NCBI RefSeq assembly: GCF_005765165.1
Contig: NZ_VCIW01000008.1
Coordinates: 183,514-247,513, forward strand
Length of the DNA: 64,000 bases
Source: Paenibacillus antri
GTDB taxonomy: Bacteria > Bacillota > Bacilli > Paenibacillales > YIM-B00363
Direction: 5' to 3'
In this document: piece after piece, positions 28,159 through 36,704 of the stretch
How positions within the stretch are numbered: position 1 is the stretch's first letter
Layout: the number at the start of each line of letters is the position of its first letter
Position numbers and translations under genes: made by a program
The notes under the pieces: generated by a model
Told to the model about the DNA's origin: nothing
The model's database searches: none
Seen by the model: only the letters and a program-made list of their open reading frames with translations

Positions 28159-29028
28159 TCACTCCTTCAAAGACCCCAGCATGGCGCCCTTCACGAAATA
28201 CTTTTGCAGGTAAGGATAGACCAAGATGATCGGAATCGTTGCGAAAATGATCGTTGCCGCCTTCAGCGTCGTCGTATTGAAATCGTAATCTCCCAAAAAC
28301 AGATTGACGGCAGCCAGCTCCTCCGGCGTCGTTAAGTACGAGCGCAGCTTCATCTGCAGCGGCCACATCGACGGATCGCGAAGGAAGAGCACCGCCCGTT
28401 GGAACGTGTTCCAATACCCTACCGCGTAAAACAGACCGACGGTCGCGAGCACCGGCTTCGACAACGGCAAATAAATTTGAAACAAAATCCGGAAGTCGGA
28501 GCAGCCGTCGATTCGCGCCGAATCGTCCAGCTCGCCCGGAATGCCCATAAAAAACGTCCGGATGATGATCATATTGAAGGTCCCGATCACGCCCGGAATA
28601 ATGAGAGCCCATAGCGAATTCATCAGTCCCAGCTCCCGCACCGTCAGGAAAAACGGGATCATCGGCGCGTTGAAGATCATCGTAATGACGATGCCGAGCA
28701 TGACCGGCTTGCGAAGCAGAAATTCTCTTCTCGACAGCGGGAACGCGGTCAGCAAAGAGAAGAACATGCTGATCAGCGTACCGACCACCGTAATATACAC
28801 CGTAATGCCGAACGATCTCCATAGCTCCTCGGTCTGAAGAATGTGCGCCCAAGAGCCCGTCGTAAACTCCACGGGAAGCAGGAACACCTTCTTCGAATCG
28901 GCCGCGATCGGCGAGCTGAACGACATGGCGAGCAGATGCAGGAGCGGCATAATCATCGTCGCCGCGGCCGCGGTTAAGAACGCATAGTTCAATGCGTTGA
29001 ACGACTTTTCACCGAACGATAGTCTCAT
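28159..29028 (-). CDS. carbohydrate ABC importer permease (YtcP/LplC type)
   Basis: This 289-residue inner permease subunit has six predicted membrane segments, beginning NALNYAFLTAAAATMIMPLL. The cytoplasmic EAA-type coupling loop is DSARIDGCSDFRILFQIYLP, and the C-terminus ends in the family-typical YPYLQKYFVKGAMLGSLKE. It starts at ATG 29028, directly after the TAA of the partner permease, so the pair is cotranslated. It forms the pore with the YteP/LplB-type subunit. Confidence 0.95.
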   Translation of the reverse strand: MRLSFGEKSFNALNYAFLTAAAATMIMPLLHLLAMSFSSPIAADSKKVFLLPVEFTTGSWAHILQTEELWRSFGITVYITVVGTLISMFFSLLTAFPLSRREFLLRKPVMLGIVITMIFNAPMIPFFLTVRELGLMNSLWALIIPGVIGTFNMIIIRTFFMGIPGELDDSARIDGCSDFRILFQIYLPLSKPVLATVGLFYAVGYWNTFQRAVLFLRDPSMWPLQMKLRSYLTTPEELAAVNLFLGDYDFNTTTLKAATIIFATIPIILVYPYLQKYFVKGAMLGSLKE

Positions 29029-29997
29029 TTACCACAACCCCTGTTCCGATTTTCGGGCGAGACGGTTAAAAATCCAAAGCAGTATGAATCCAATCACGGA
29101 TTGGAACAGCCCGATCGCCGTCGTTACGCTGTACTGCCCTTGAAGCACGCCCGCCCGATACACGTAGGTCTCAATAATGTCGCCTACCGAATACGTCATC
29201 GGCGTCAGCAGGTTGAAGATCTGATCGAAGCCGAGCTCCAAGAAGTTGCCGATGTTCAGCAGGAAGAGCACCAAGATCGTCGGCGCCATGGAAGGAAGCG
29301 TGATGTAGATCGTCTGCTTCCACCGGTTCGCGCCGTCCATGACCGCCGCTTCGTACAAATTCGGATTGATGCCGGTAATCGCGGCGAGATAGACGATCGT
29401 TCCCCAGCCGGCTTCCTTCCATATGCCCGACAGCACGACGATGGATCGGAAATAGCGCTCCCCTTGCATGTACAAGATCGGTTCGAAGCCGAACCATCCG
29501 CGGATTTGGTTCATGACGCCTTGCGTAGCCAGCAGCTCGAAGACGATGCCGCCGACGACGACCCAAGACAAGAAGTGCGGCAAGTAAAACAAGCTTTGCA
29601 GCGTTCGCTTGGCGAGCATCCACCTGACTTCGTTGAAGAGCAGCGCAAGGATGATCGGCGCAGGGAACCCGAAGATTAATTGGTAGAAAGCGATGACCGC
29701 GGTGTTTCGCAGCACCTGATAAAAATCTTGGTACGTAAACAAAAAGACGAAATTTTCGAACCATACCCATGGACTTCCTAAGATGCCGTTAAAAATTTGG
29801 TAGTCCTGGAACGCGATGACGCTCCCCGCAAGCGGCACATATTTGAATATCACGTAGTACGCGATCCCGGGAAGGATCATCAAGTACAGCATCCAATGCT
29901 TCTTCATATTGTTCAGGTACCGATTCTCCGACCGCTTCCGCCGCGCATCGGTCTGCATCGGAATGCCGCGATCCGCGCTTGCCGGCGTCGTTGCCAT
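29029..29997 (-). CDS. carbohydrate ABC importer permease (YteP/LplB type), first gene of the pectin operon
   Basis: This is a 322-residue permease with six predicted membrane segments. The first, HWMLYLMILPGIAYYVIFKY, is the standard opening of LplB-type proteins. The EAA loop is LYEAAVMDGANRWKQTIYIT. The start ATG 29997 has GGAGGGAGG about ten bases upstream. It is the most upstream gene of the minus-strand cluster that runs to the pectate lyase at 9581, and the roughly 260 bases before it should contain the main promoter, though I could not pick a clear -35/-10 pair. Confidence 0.95.
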   Translation of the reverse strand: MATTPASADRGIPMQTDARRKRSENRYLNNMKKHWMLYLMILPGIAYYVIFKYVPLAGSVIAFQDYQIFNGILGSPWVWFENFVFLFTYQDFYQVLRNTAVIAFYQLIFGFPAPIILALLFNEVRWMLAKRTLQSLFYLPHFLSWVVVGGIVFELLATQGVMNQIRGWFGFEPILYMQGERYFRSIVVLSGIWKEAGWGTIVYLAAITGINPNLYEAAVMDGANRWKQTIYITLPSMAPTILVLFLLNIGNFLELGFDQIFNLLTPMTYSVGDIIETYVYRAGVLQGQYSVTTAIGLFQSVIGFILLWIFNRLARKSEQGLW

Positions 29998-30191
29998 CTT
30001 TTCCCGGCCTCCCTCCTGATGTTCTCATGGACATCGTAACGGCGGCGGCCGGTATGTACAATCGTTACATCTTCCACCGAATGCGCAAATCCGTGAAACC
30101 GCGTCGTTCCGCGCAGGTACGGGTTTTTTTCGGCCCATGCTGGAGAGACGGTTTGCTCCGTGGAAGATCGGTTCATCCGGATAAGGCAAAG

Positions 30192-30219
30192 AAAAAAGAC
30201 GCCTGTGCAGCAAGGCGTC
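30192..30219 (-). terminator. intrinsic terminator after the 55-residue gene
   Basis: On the minus strand GACGCCT pairs with AGGCGTC and is followed by TTTTTTC. It lies 42 bases past the stop of the small gene at 30261 and separates it from the pectin operon promoter. Confidence 0.8.
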
Positions 30220-30260
30220 CCAGTTCATTGATATGATATTCGGTAGTTTGATTGTCTGGA

Positions 30261-30428
30261 TTATCGTGAGGAAGGGGGAGAGCGCTCGCCTTCTTGACGG
30301 GTCGCCTTATCCATAATTTCTTTGACCTCCCCGGCATCGCCTTGACTGTTGATCCATTCTACTAAAGCAGTAAGATTATCGGCTTGATTCTCGGCTTGAT
30401 TCCCAGGTGCAGGATCGCTTTTTCTCAT
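30261..30428 (-). CDS. small acidic protein of unknown function (55 residues)
   Basis: This short gene starts at ATG 30428, five bases after AAAGGGATG, and ends at TAA 30261. It reads MRKSDPAPGNQAENQADNLT at the start, continues with a helical ALVEWINSQGDAGEV and ends KATRQEGERSPPSSR. No family is recognised. A good ribosome site and its own terminator at 30192-30219 support that it is real. It is about 80 bases downstream of the mraY-like gene on the same strand. Confidence 0.6.
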   Translation of the reverse strand: MRKSDPAPGNQAENQADNLTALVEWINSQGDAGEVKEIMDKATRQEGERSPPSSR

Positions 30429-30504
30429 ATGCTCATCCCTTTCCAGTCGAATATGCGTTTAGTTTCATACAAAAACCCTTCAATTATGTGCTGGAAGCCA
30501 ATAT

Positions 30505-31458
30505 TTAATGTAATACATATTTATATAGACCCCAGCAAATGAAAGTAGAAATCCAAGAAACAAAGCCGAACACAATGACAATCTTATTCTCGCTCCACCC
30601 GTACTTTAGTCTAAAGTGGAAATGAATGGGGGTCATTCGGAATAAACGCAATTTTGTACGTTTGTAATACCAAACCTGCAGAATGACGGAAAGTTGTTCC
30701 GCTAAATACACGGAAAACAGTAACGGGATCAAAATCTCAACTTTCTCGATAACCGCTAAAATGGAGAGGGATCCTCCGATCGCGAGCGACCCGGTGTCCC
30801 CCATAAACGCTCTTGCAGGGTAAATATTATATAGGAATAAACCGAGCAGACAGCCTATCATTACGAGCGAAAACGTTTGTACTTCCGGTTTGTCCGAGAT
30901 CAGAAAAAAGAAAAAATAAGTCGGGATCGCAACATTGATTAGTAACCCATCTAGTCCATCGGTAAAATTTATTGCATTCGCCGAACCAACTACAAATAGG
31001 AGCATGATTACTATGTACACATAAACAGGCAAGTGCAATTGAAATCCGTTGAACAAAGCAATGTCGCTTGTCAGCGAAAACGAACGGAACAAAGTAAATA
31101 GCAGCAAACCGGTAAATGCAAACTGCAACACAAGTTTCGTCCGCCCGGAAATTCCGGATGGATCTTGCCACGCCGCCTTTTTGAAATCATCCATAAAGCC
31201 GATTGAGCTGAATAAGAGAAACGTAATACTCAGGAAGATCATCAGCGGGGCGGGTTGAGACTGTATCGATGTGATCAGTCCGATAAGCAAAATGAGGCCG
31301 GCCATCAATGGAGTTCCCCGTTTGGCCTGGTGGTCGGAAGGCAATTCCGATCGAATCGGTTGCGTAAGCTTTAAGACGCGTAGTCCTTTAATAAGTAGTG
31401 GCGTAAAGAAGACTACAAGCAAGAACGAAAGTCCAGACACCCCTAAAATTCCAAACAT
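30505..31458 (-). CDS. mraY: MraY-type phospho-MurNAc-pentapeptide translocase paralog
   Basis: This membrane enzyme moves phospho-MurNAc-pentapeptide to undecaprenyl phosphate, making lipid I. It has 317 residues from ATG 31458 (GGTGGG seven bases upstream) and ten or so membrane segments. The family motifs are present: KRGTPLMAG, SIGFMDDFKK (the Asp-Asp pair), GSANAINFTDGLDGL and YPARAFMGDTGSLAIGG, with the late RMTPIHFHFRLKYGWSE (MraY HHH region, here HFHF). The normal mraY lies in the dcw cluster with mur genes; none are here, so this is a second, solitary copy, perhaps for sporulation or antibiotic tolerance. Confidence 0.88.
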   Translation of the reverse strand: MFGILGVSGLSFLLVVFFTPLLIKGLRVLKLTQPIRSELPSDHQAKRGTPLMAGLILLIGLITSIQSQPAPLMIFLSITFLLFSSIGFMDDFKKAAWQDPSGISGRTKLVLQFAFTGLLLFTLFRSFSLTSDIALFNGFQLHLPVYVYIVIMLLFVVGSANAINFTDGLDGLLINVAIPTYFFFFLISDKPEVQTFSLVMIGCLLGLFLYNIYPARAFMGDTGSLAIGGSLSILAVIEKVEILIPLLFSVYLAEQLSVILQVWYYKRTKLRLFRMTPIHFHFRLKYGWSENKIVIVFGFVSWISTFICWGLYKYVLH

Positions 31459-31496
31459 GTGGAATCCCACCGCTTTCCAAATAGTCTTACATTAAC

Positions 31497-32003
31497 TTAA
31501 AATTCATCATCACAGGCAGCGTAATCCCCCAGCCTCTTCTTTAACAGCTGTTCATCGTCTTTAACATAATTGCAGTGTTCATACGTTCTAATTGCAGCAT
31601 TATTAGTTTTACCTGTCAGTACCTTCATACTTTTCACACCACGTTCTCTAAGGTTTTCTTCCAGACAAGAAATAATTGCAGTTGCAATTCCTTTTCTTCG
31701 AGCGGCTTCCTCTACATAAAGTTCGGTAATTTCTCCGAGCGGCTCTTCATAACAAAATGAATAAAAACTTTGAGCACAGCCAAATCCAACGATTTTACCA
31801 GTTATCTCAGCTACAACAACCAACTCGTTAGGATTACATTTCAGGCATTCGATTATTTTCTCCGGAAGTCTTTTTACGCCGCCGTTAAACTCCTGATTTA
31901 GTCTAGAAAGCTCTTCGGCATCGGCTAAGGATGCTAGTCTTACGATTGCATCGGAATTAATGATACTCACCTCTACAACGGTATATTGATACGATCCTAC
32001 CAT
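31497..32003 (-). CDS. GNAT-family N-acetyltransferase
   Basis: The protein has 168 residues. The acetyl-CoA binding motif is VEEAARRKGIATAIISCLEE, after the beta-strand GEITELYVEE, and the end has the usual TNNAAIRTYEHCNYVKDDEQ. It resembles small aminoglycoside or general GNAT acetyltransferases; the substrate is unknown. The first 14 or so residues may not be translated because no clear ribosome site precedes ATG 32003. It lies between mraY and the broken phosphotransferase gene, all on the minus strand. Confidence 0.8.
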   Translation of the reverse strand: MVGSYQYTVVEVSIINSDAIVRLASLADAEELSRLNQEFNGGVKRLPEKIIECLKCNPNELVVVAEITGKIVGFGCAQSFYSFCYEEPLGEITELYVEEAARRKGIATAIISCLEENLRERGVKSMKVLTGKTNNAAIRTYEHCNYVKDDEQLLKKRLGDYAACDDEF

Positions 32004-32045
32004 ATTAATACTTATTCCCAGGATCCACGAAAATAGTACAGACGG

Positions 32046-33076
32046 TCATTGTTCATCCCTCATCTCATAGATTTTTTGCAGGGTATGAATGTGGAGCGTT
32101 CTTTCATCTTCCGTTTCTTGGAGTTTGTTTCCCGATCCTACGTTCATATACCACTCTACAAGCCTGTACCCGAACATAAGTAGAATCATCTCATATACGC
32201 AGTTATCCGTTATGCGTGAAATATCCGCATATTCCGAGAAGCCCTTGTAATACGCCGGGATACATCTACGGTAGTATTCGACCATGTGTTCGATATCGGC
32301 TTCGTCCGCGATAAGACTTGCCATATCTTCGCCTAAATAGCCCCACCCAGCGGTATCCCAGTCGATGAGTATGGTTTTACCGTCTGAATCGAATAGGTTT
32401 GCCACCCAAAAATCCCTGTGGCACAGCACGATGGGCAGCTTTTCAATACGTTTGAAAATTTTGTCTGCGTTTTCGTCAATGTCGATGAGCATTTTACAGA
32501 TGTGTTTCGGGATTTCGCAATCGTCGGAGCGTATATAATCGTACACTCTATTCCATACCGATAATGAAGATAGAAGTTCTTCATATACTCCGCTTTGCTT
32601 AGATTCGTCAGGTGCTGTAAAAAAGCCGGCTGTTCGGCATATAACTTGCCTTGGAACCGTCCTAATTCCTCGGCTGCTCGTTCATACATATCGCCGGTCA
32701 AGTCTAAACCCGATATGCCGTCGATATATTCCATCCATATCTGCGTTTCGTTTTCTTCTTCGTTCATTTCGACGTGATAACATTCAGGCCAACGGAATGA
32801 TTCAGAAAACAGAGCGCCGAAATTGGATTTGTATAAATCATATTCCCTACGCCATGAATCGGGATCGCTGTAGCGTTCCCATTTCCTTTGCGTTTTTGAA
32901 ACGATGTTATAGGGTAATTTCCCGCCGTCGGTGGTTTTGGCATTGCCCGTTACAAGCTGTACATCGCCTAACGTACCGCCATGTAATGGTTTGGTTTGGA
33001 AATCGACGCAGATTATTTTTGTACCGAGCATTTTGCTTAAAACCCGCGTCAGGGTTTCGGCTTTTATTTCTGTCAT
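32046..33076 (-). pseudogene. phosphotransferase (APH family) gene with a frameshift
   Basis: The gene starts at ATG 33076 after GGAGG and codes for the N-lobe (MTEIKAETLTRVLSKM..., QIWMEYIDGISGLDL). Around 32545 the frame changes: one frame reads YRYGIECTIIYAP and the other continues the family sequence VYDYIRSDDCEIPK, with the catalytic VLCHRDFWVANLFD and metal-binding LIDWDTAGWG. Restoring one A in GGAATAGAG (to GGAAATAGAG) gives YRYGNRVYDYIRS without interruption. Intact, it would be an aminoglycoside or choline-type kinase of about 340 residues. A sequencing error is the alternative explanation. Confidence 0.8.
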
Positions 33077-33257
33077 TATGAAGTCCTCCAACCGTTTTTT
33101 AACAAGGCGAAACATTTTTTTAACTTATCTCATCATACTGTTTGGAAAATTATATCATTTTTATGACCAAGTGCTCTCAGGTAAAGAATGACCATAATTA
33201 AAGATTCCCGCCCATGAGTTGAACGGAACATCCCGCATTAGCGGCAACCTCGCATTT

Positions 33258-33275
33258 TTGTCATTACCGTGACAA
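33258..33275 (+). promoter_or_regulatory. perfect inverted repeat upstream of hcp
   Basis: TTGTCA and TGACAA flank six bases (TTACCG). Its centre is 37 bp upstream of the centre of the Fnr-type box, about three and a half helical turns. The layout suits a second regulator of the CRP/FNR class or another NO-responsive factor. This is inference. Confidence 0.45.
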
Positions 33276-33295
33276 CGAGCCGATCTTGCGACAAG

Positions 33296-33336
33296 TGTGA
33301 TTTCCATCACTAACCGACCGCATCGTTTCTGATACC
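33296..33336 (+). promoter_or_regulatory. Fnr-type box and promoter of hcp
   Basis: TGTGA-TTTCCA-TCACT at 33296-33311 matches the Bacillus Fnr consensus TGTGA-N6-TCACA/T. A -10 like element GATACC lies at 33331-33336. If transcription starts near 33345, the box is centred at about -41.5, the position for direct activation under oxygen limitation. This is the main content of the 305-base gap between the phosphotransferase remnant and hcp. Confidence 0.7.
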
Positions 33337-33381
33337 CTCTGGTCATGAGCAAAGAAATTATGAACGGAGGAGACGTATCTG

Positions 33382-34674
33382 ATGTTTTGTTATCAATGCG
33401 AGCAAACGCCGACAGGCGGATGTAAGGTCGTTGGGGTGTGCGGGAAAGACGAAACGATCGCGAGCCTTCAAGATACGATGATCTTCGCTTTGAAAGGAAT
33501 CGCCGCCTACGCGACACATGCAAGACAGCTGGGATATAGCGATCCGGAAGTGGATAAGATCACCCATGAAGCGTTATACATGACATTGACGAATTCCAAC
33601 TTTAATCTCCAAGAGCATATTGACATGGCGATGAAGGTCGGTTCCGCCGCGGTCCGTATTATGGATGTGCTCGATCGCGCGCACACGACCCATTTCGGGG
33701 TACCGCAGCCGATCACCGTATCCCAAAATAAAATCGAAGGAAAATCCATCGTGGTCACCGGGCATAACTTATATGCGTTGGAGGAGCTGTTAAAGCAGAC
33801 CGAAGGAACAGGCATTAATATCTACACTCACTCGGAGATGCTTCCAGCCCATGGATATCCTCAATTAAAGAAATACGAACACCTGAAGGGGAATATCGGT
33901 AAAGCCTGGTATGACCAACGCCGATTGTTCGAGCAGTTCCCCGGCGCGATCCTGGCGACCACCAACTGCGTCATGCCGATTAAAGGCACCTACGCAGACC
34001 GTTTCTTCTCTTATGAAGTCGCCGGGCTGGAGGGAGTCGCGAAAATTGTAAACGACGACTTCGCTCCATTAATCGAAAGAGCTTTGGCGCTGCCGTCCGT
34101 CGACATCGAATCGGAGCAGGTATTGACCACGGGATATCATCACGAAACGGTCATCGGGCTTGCGCCGGAAATTATCCAAGCCGTCAAAGACGGAAAAATT
34201 AAACGTTTCTTCGTCATCGCCGGCTGCGACGCTCCGGGGAAAGGCGGAGAATACTACCGGGAGCTCGCAACCTCGCTTCCGAACGATACCGTAATTCTAA
34301 CGACCTCCTGCGGGAAGTTCCGTTTTAACGACGTGGATTACGGGACCGTCGGGGATACCGGAATCCCGCGTTACATCGACTTGGGTCAATGCAATAACTC
34401 CGGTTCGACCGTTAAAATCGCGTTGGCCTTGGCGGACGCTTTCGGTTGCGGCGTGAATGAATTGCCGGTCAGCATCGTTCTCTCCTGGTTCGAACAAAAG
34501 GCCGTAGCGATTTTGCTCGGATTGTTTAGCTTAGGCATTACAGATATCCGGATCGGGCCGAAAGCCCCGGAATTTATTAACGAGGGCGTGATGAACGTTC
34601 TGGTAGAAACCTTCGGTTTGAAGCTGATCGGCAACGCGCAAGAGGATATGGCCGAGATGCTGGCGCTGCATTAA
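33382..34674 (+). CDS. hcp: hybrid-cluster protein (hydroxylamine reductase / NO-detoxifying)
   Basis: This Fe-S enzyme reduces hydroxylamine and NO and may trans-nitrosylate proteins under anaerobiosis. It has 430 residues, so it belongs to the short class that lacks one helical insert (long forms are about 540). The N-terminal cluster ligands are Cys3, Cys6, Cys14 and Cys20 (MFCYQCEQTPTGGCKVVGVC). Hybrid-cluster ligands are all present: GHN His, HSEMLPAHG Glu, ATTNC, VIAGCDAPGKGG, TTSCGKFRF, GQCNNSGS and SWFEQKA (Glu and Lys). The ribosome site is GGAGGAG. It is a single gene with an Fnr-type box upstream and a terminator downstream. No hcr reductase is adjacent. Confidence 0.95.
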   Translation: MFCYQCEQTPTGGCKVVGVCGKDETIASLQDTMIFALKGIAAYATHARQLGYSDPEVDKITHEALYMTLTNSNFNLQEHIDMAMKVGSAAVRIMDVLDRAHTTHFGVPQPITVSQNKIEGKSIVVTGHNLYALEELLKQTEGTGINIYTHSEMLPAHGYPQLKKYEHLKGNIGKAWYDQRRLFEQFPGAILATTNCVMPIKGTYADRFFSYEVAGLEGVAKIVNDDFAPLIERALALPSVDIESEQVLTTGYHHETVIGLAPEIIQAVKDGKIKRFFVIAGCDAPGKGGEYYRELATSLPNDTVILTTSCGKFRFNDVDYGTVGDTGIPRYIDLGQCNNSGSTVKIALALADAFGCGVNELPVSIVLSWFEQKAVAILLGLFSLGITDIRIGPKAPEFINEGVMNVLVETFGLKLIGNAQEDMAEMLALH

Positions 34675-34690
34675 ATTAATCAACGAAAAT

Positions 34691-34745
34691 GAAAAAACTG
34701 TCTCTCGCTCGGCTCCGGCCTGAATAAGCGAGAAACAGTTTTTTC
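34691..34745. terminator. bidirectional terminator after hcp
   Basis: AAAAAACTGT...CTCGCT pairs with AGCGAG...ACAGTTTTTT, giving A and T tracts on both sides. It serves hcp on the plus strand and the copper-amine-oxidase-N-domain protein on the minus strand. Confidence 0.85.
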
Positions 34746-34765
34746 TTTAGGTCGCTCTTGCAGCT

Positions 34766-35620
34766 TTACACCACTGTATCCTTTATCACCGTCAGGAAAC
34801 CGTTCCTCGATGCGTCGCCGATGAACCGCCCGATGGATTGTCTTGCTTGATCGTCAAACAAATACCATTCATCCGCAGTCGCATCATGAATCAAGAGCTC
34901 CGGGTACCCTGTCAAGAGTTCGGACGGGAAGGAACGAATTAATGAATATACATCGTAACGAACGATGCTGTTCCCTTCATGGTCCAGAAAATCATATTGT
35001 GCATTTTTGTAATACGATCCAAGCGTGTCTATCGTAAACATCCACGAATAATGTTCGGGAGCTTCGACCTTTTCCCCTTTGTTTTCTTTGAAAATACGAT
35101 ATACGGCTTCGATATATGCATTCCCGTTAATTTGCTGAACCACGCCGCCCATCGTCATATGGTATTCTTCTTGCAATGCCTTTATTGGAACGCCGTCGAT
35201 AGCCAATGGTACCGTCTCGACGGTTACTGCGGAGCCGCTGTAATCGACATTGCATCCGAACGTCTCCGCGATAAAACGAATCGGAACGAAAACCCGGTTA
35301 TTTTTCAAGTATGGCTTCACATCGAGCGCTATCTTTTCACCGTTTTTCTCCGCTTCGGAACTGTTCAGTTTTAACATGACTTTCATATCGTTTTTAACGA
35401 GAATGACTTCGGAATCGGACCACTCGACGGTGGCTCCCAAACTTTCGCTGATCGCCCGGAGAGGTACCATTGTCCGTTTGTTCTTGATTTCCGGCTTTGC
35501 ATCGGATGAAATCGCAACGCCGTCGACTTTGATTTGAATATTTGCCGCATAAGTAATTGAGGATGACGACGAGACAAATAGAATGATCCCAAATAACAAA
35601 CCGAAGAATGCCTTTTTCAT
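34766..35620 (-). CDS. secreted protein with copper amine oxidase N-terminal domain
   Basis: This is a 284-residue exported protein starting at ATG 35620 after AAAGGAG. Residues 1-25 are the signal peptide (ending TYAAN). The copper amine oxidase N-domain (PF07833) follows with its two repeats: KRTMVPLRAISESLGATVEW and NRVFVPIRFIAETFGCNVDY. The C-terminal half has no recognised domain (YEHYSWMFTIDTLG-like segment). In Paenibacillus these domains are common on cell-surface proteins and probably help wall binding; no oxidase activity is implied. Confidence 0.85.
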   Translation of the reverse strand: MKKAFFGLLFGIILFVSSSSSITYAANIQIKVDGVAISSDAKPEIKNKRTMVPLRAISESLGATVEWSDSEVILVKNDMKVMLKLNSSEAEKNGEKIALDVKPYLKNNRVFVPIRFIAETFGCNVDYSGSAVTVETVPLAIDGVPIKALQEEYHMTMGGVVQQINGNAYIEAVYRIFKENKGEKVEAPEHYSWMFTIDTLGSYYKNAQYDFLDHEGNSIVRYDVYSLIRSFPSELLTGYPELLIHDATADEWYLFDDQARQSIGRFIGDASRNGFLTVIKDTVV

Positions 35621-35709
35621 GAATGCGCTCCTTTTACGGAAAATGTCGGCGCACCGCAATCGCGCCCCATATGTAGACGCAACTGGAAATGATTTGGTTG
35701 CGCAGCTCC

Positions 35710-36579
35710 CTAGGCTCTGACCCTCTCTATAAACGCCCGCAGCGGCTGCGAGATCCACTTCTTGGGCCGCAGGCCGAGAAGCAAATCTAAGCGAATTTCG
35801 GGATGACGAATAGGTAGCTCGACAAGCTTGCCGCTCCGAATCTCATCCTCCGCCGCCATTCGCGGCAGCAACGAGACGCCGGAACCGGCCGCCAAGCACC
35901 GCTTGATCGCTTCCGGATTGCCGAGCTCCAATGCGATTCGGTAGGAGATGCCCTCAGACCGAAGCACGCGTTCAAGCATCGAGCGATAATTACAGCTTTC
36001 CTCCGCCATGATCCATTCGGTATCTTGCAATTGTTCTAACGTAAGTGCTTCTCGCGCCTTCCGAGCGTCGGAGGGATTCATAAGAAAGACGAGCGGCTCC
36101 TCCCTGATTGTTATCCATTGCAAATCGAGTTCAGGAGGACCCTCCTCCAGTAGAAGACAGACGTCCAGTTCCCCTTCCTTCACTCGGTTGATCATTGCCT
36201 GTTCGCGGCCGGTCACGATCCGGATAGAAAGCTCAGGATCATCTGCCTTCAGCGGCTGGATGACGTCCGGCAGAACGTATGAGGCGATCGAATCGATCGT
36301 CCCGATCGTCAGCGTCCCGCCGCTCTGCCGCGCCAGAGACTCCCTCGACTGCTGGTGGAGTTCAAGCATAAGCATCGCGCTCTTTAACAATTCGTCGCCG
36401 GCGCTCGTCAATCGCACCCCCCTGCCCGATCGTTCGAACAGCTTCGCCTCGTAGTATTGCTCCAGCTTCTGCATCTGCATCGTTACGCTCGATTGTGCGT
36501 AACCGAGCTCCGCCGCGGCGCGGGTAAAGCTCCTATGGAGTGCCACGACGCGGAACGTATTGAGATAGGTCAGGTCCAT
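35710..36579 (-). CDS. LysR-type transcription regulator
   Basis: The protein has 289 residues. The N-terminal winged helix-turn-helix reads LNTFRVVALHRSFTRAAAEL and GYAQSSVTMQMQKLEQ, followed by GRGVRLTSAGDELL. The co-inducer domain begins at about 90 with TLTIGTIDSIASYVLPDVI. It is divergent from the dapA-like gene at 36705 across 125 bases, the standard arrangement in which LysR proteins control the neighbour and themselves. Confidence 0.92.
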   Translation of the reverse strand: MDLTYLNTFRVVALHRSFTRAAAELGYAQSSVTMQMQKLEQYYEAKLFERSGRGVRLTSAGDELLKSAMLMLELHQQSRESLARQSGGTLTIGTIDSIASYVLPDVIQPLKADDPELSIRIVTGREQAMINRVKEGELDVCLLLEEGPPELDLQWITIREEPLVFLMNPSDARKAREALTLEQLQDTEWIMAEESCNYRSMLERVLRSEGISYRIALELGNPEAIKRCLAAGSGVSLLPRMAAEDEIRSGKLVELPIRHPEIRLDLLLGLRPKKWISQPLRAFIERVRA

Positions 36580-36704
36580 GCTTCACACCAACCATCATAA
36601 TTATTGATATTACTCATCATCTATTATAGATAACTGTGATGCGATGCACGATGGTAAACTGAATGTAATTCGAAACTATTCCAGCTATCGAAAGGCGGAG
36701 AACG

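Noticed and set aside
29979..30236. Plus-strand frame of 85 codons before the pectin operon
   Set aside because: It overlaps the start of the permease gene and a terminator, with no ribosome site.
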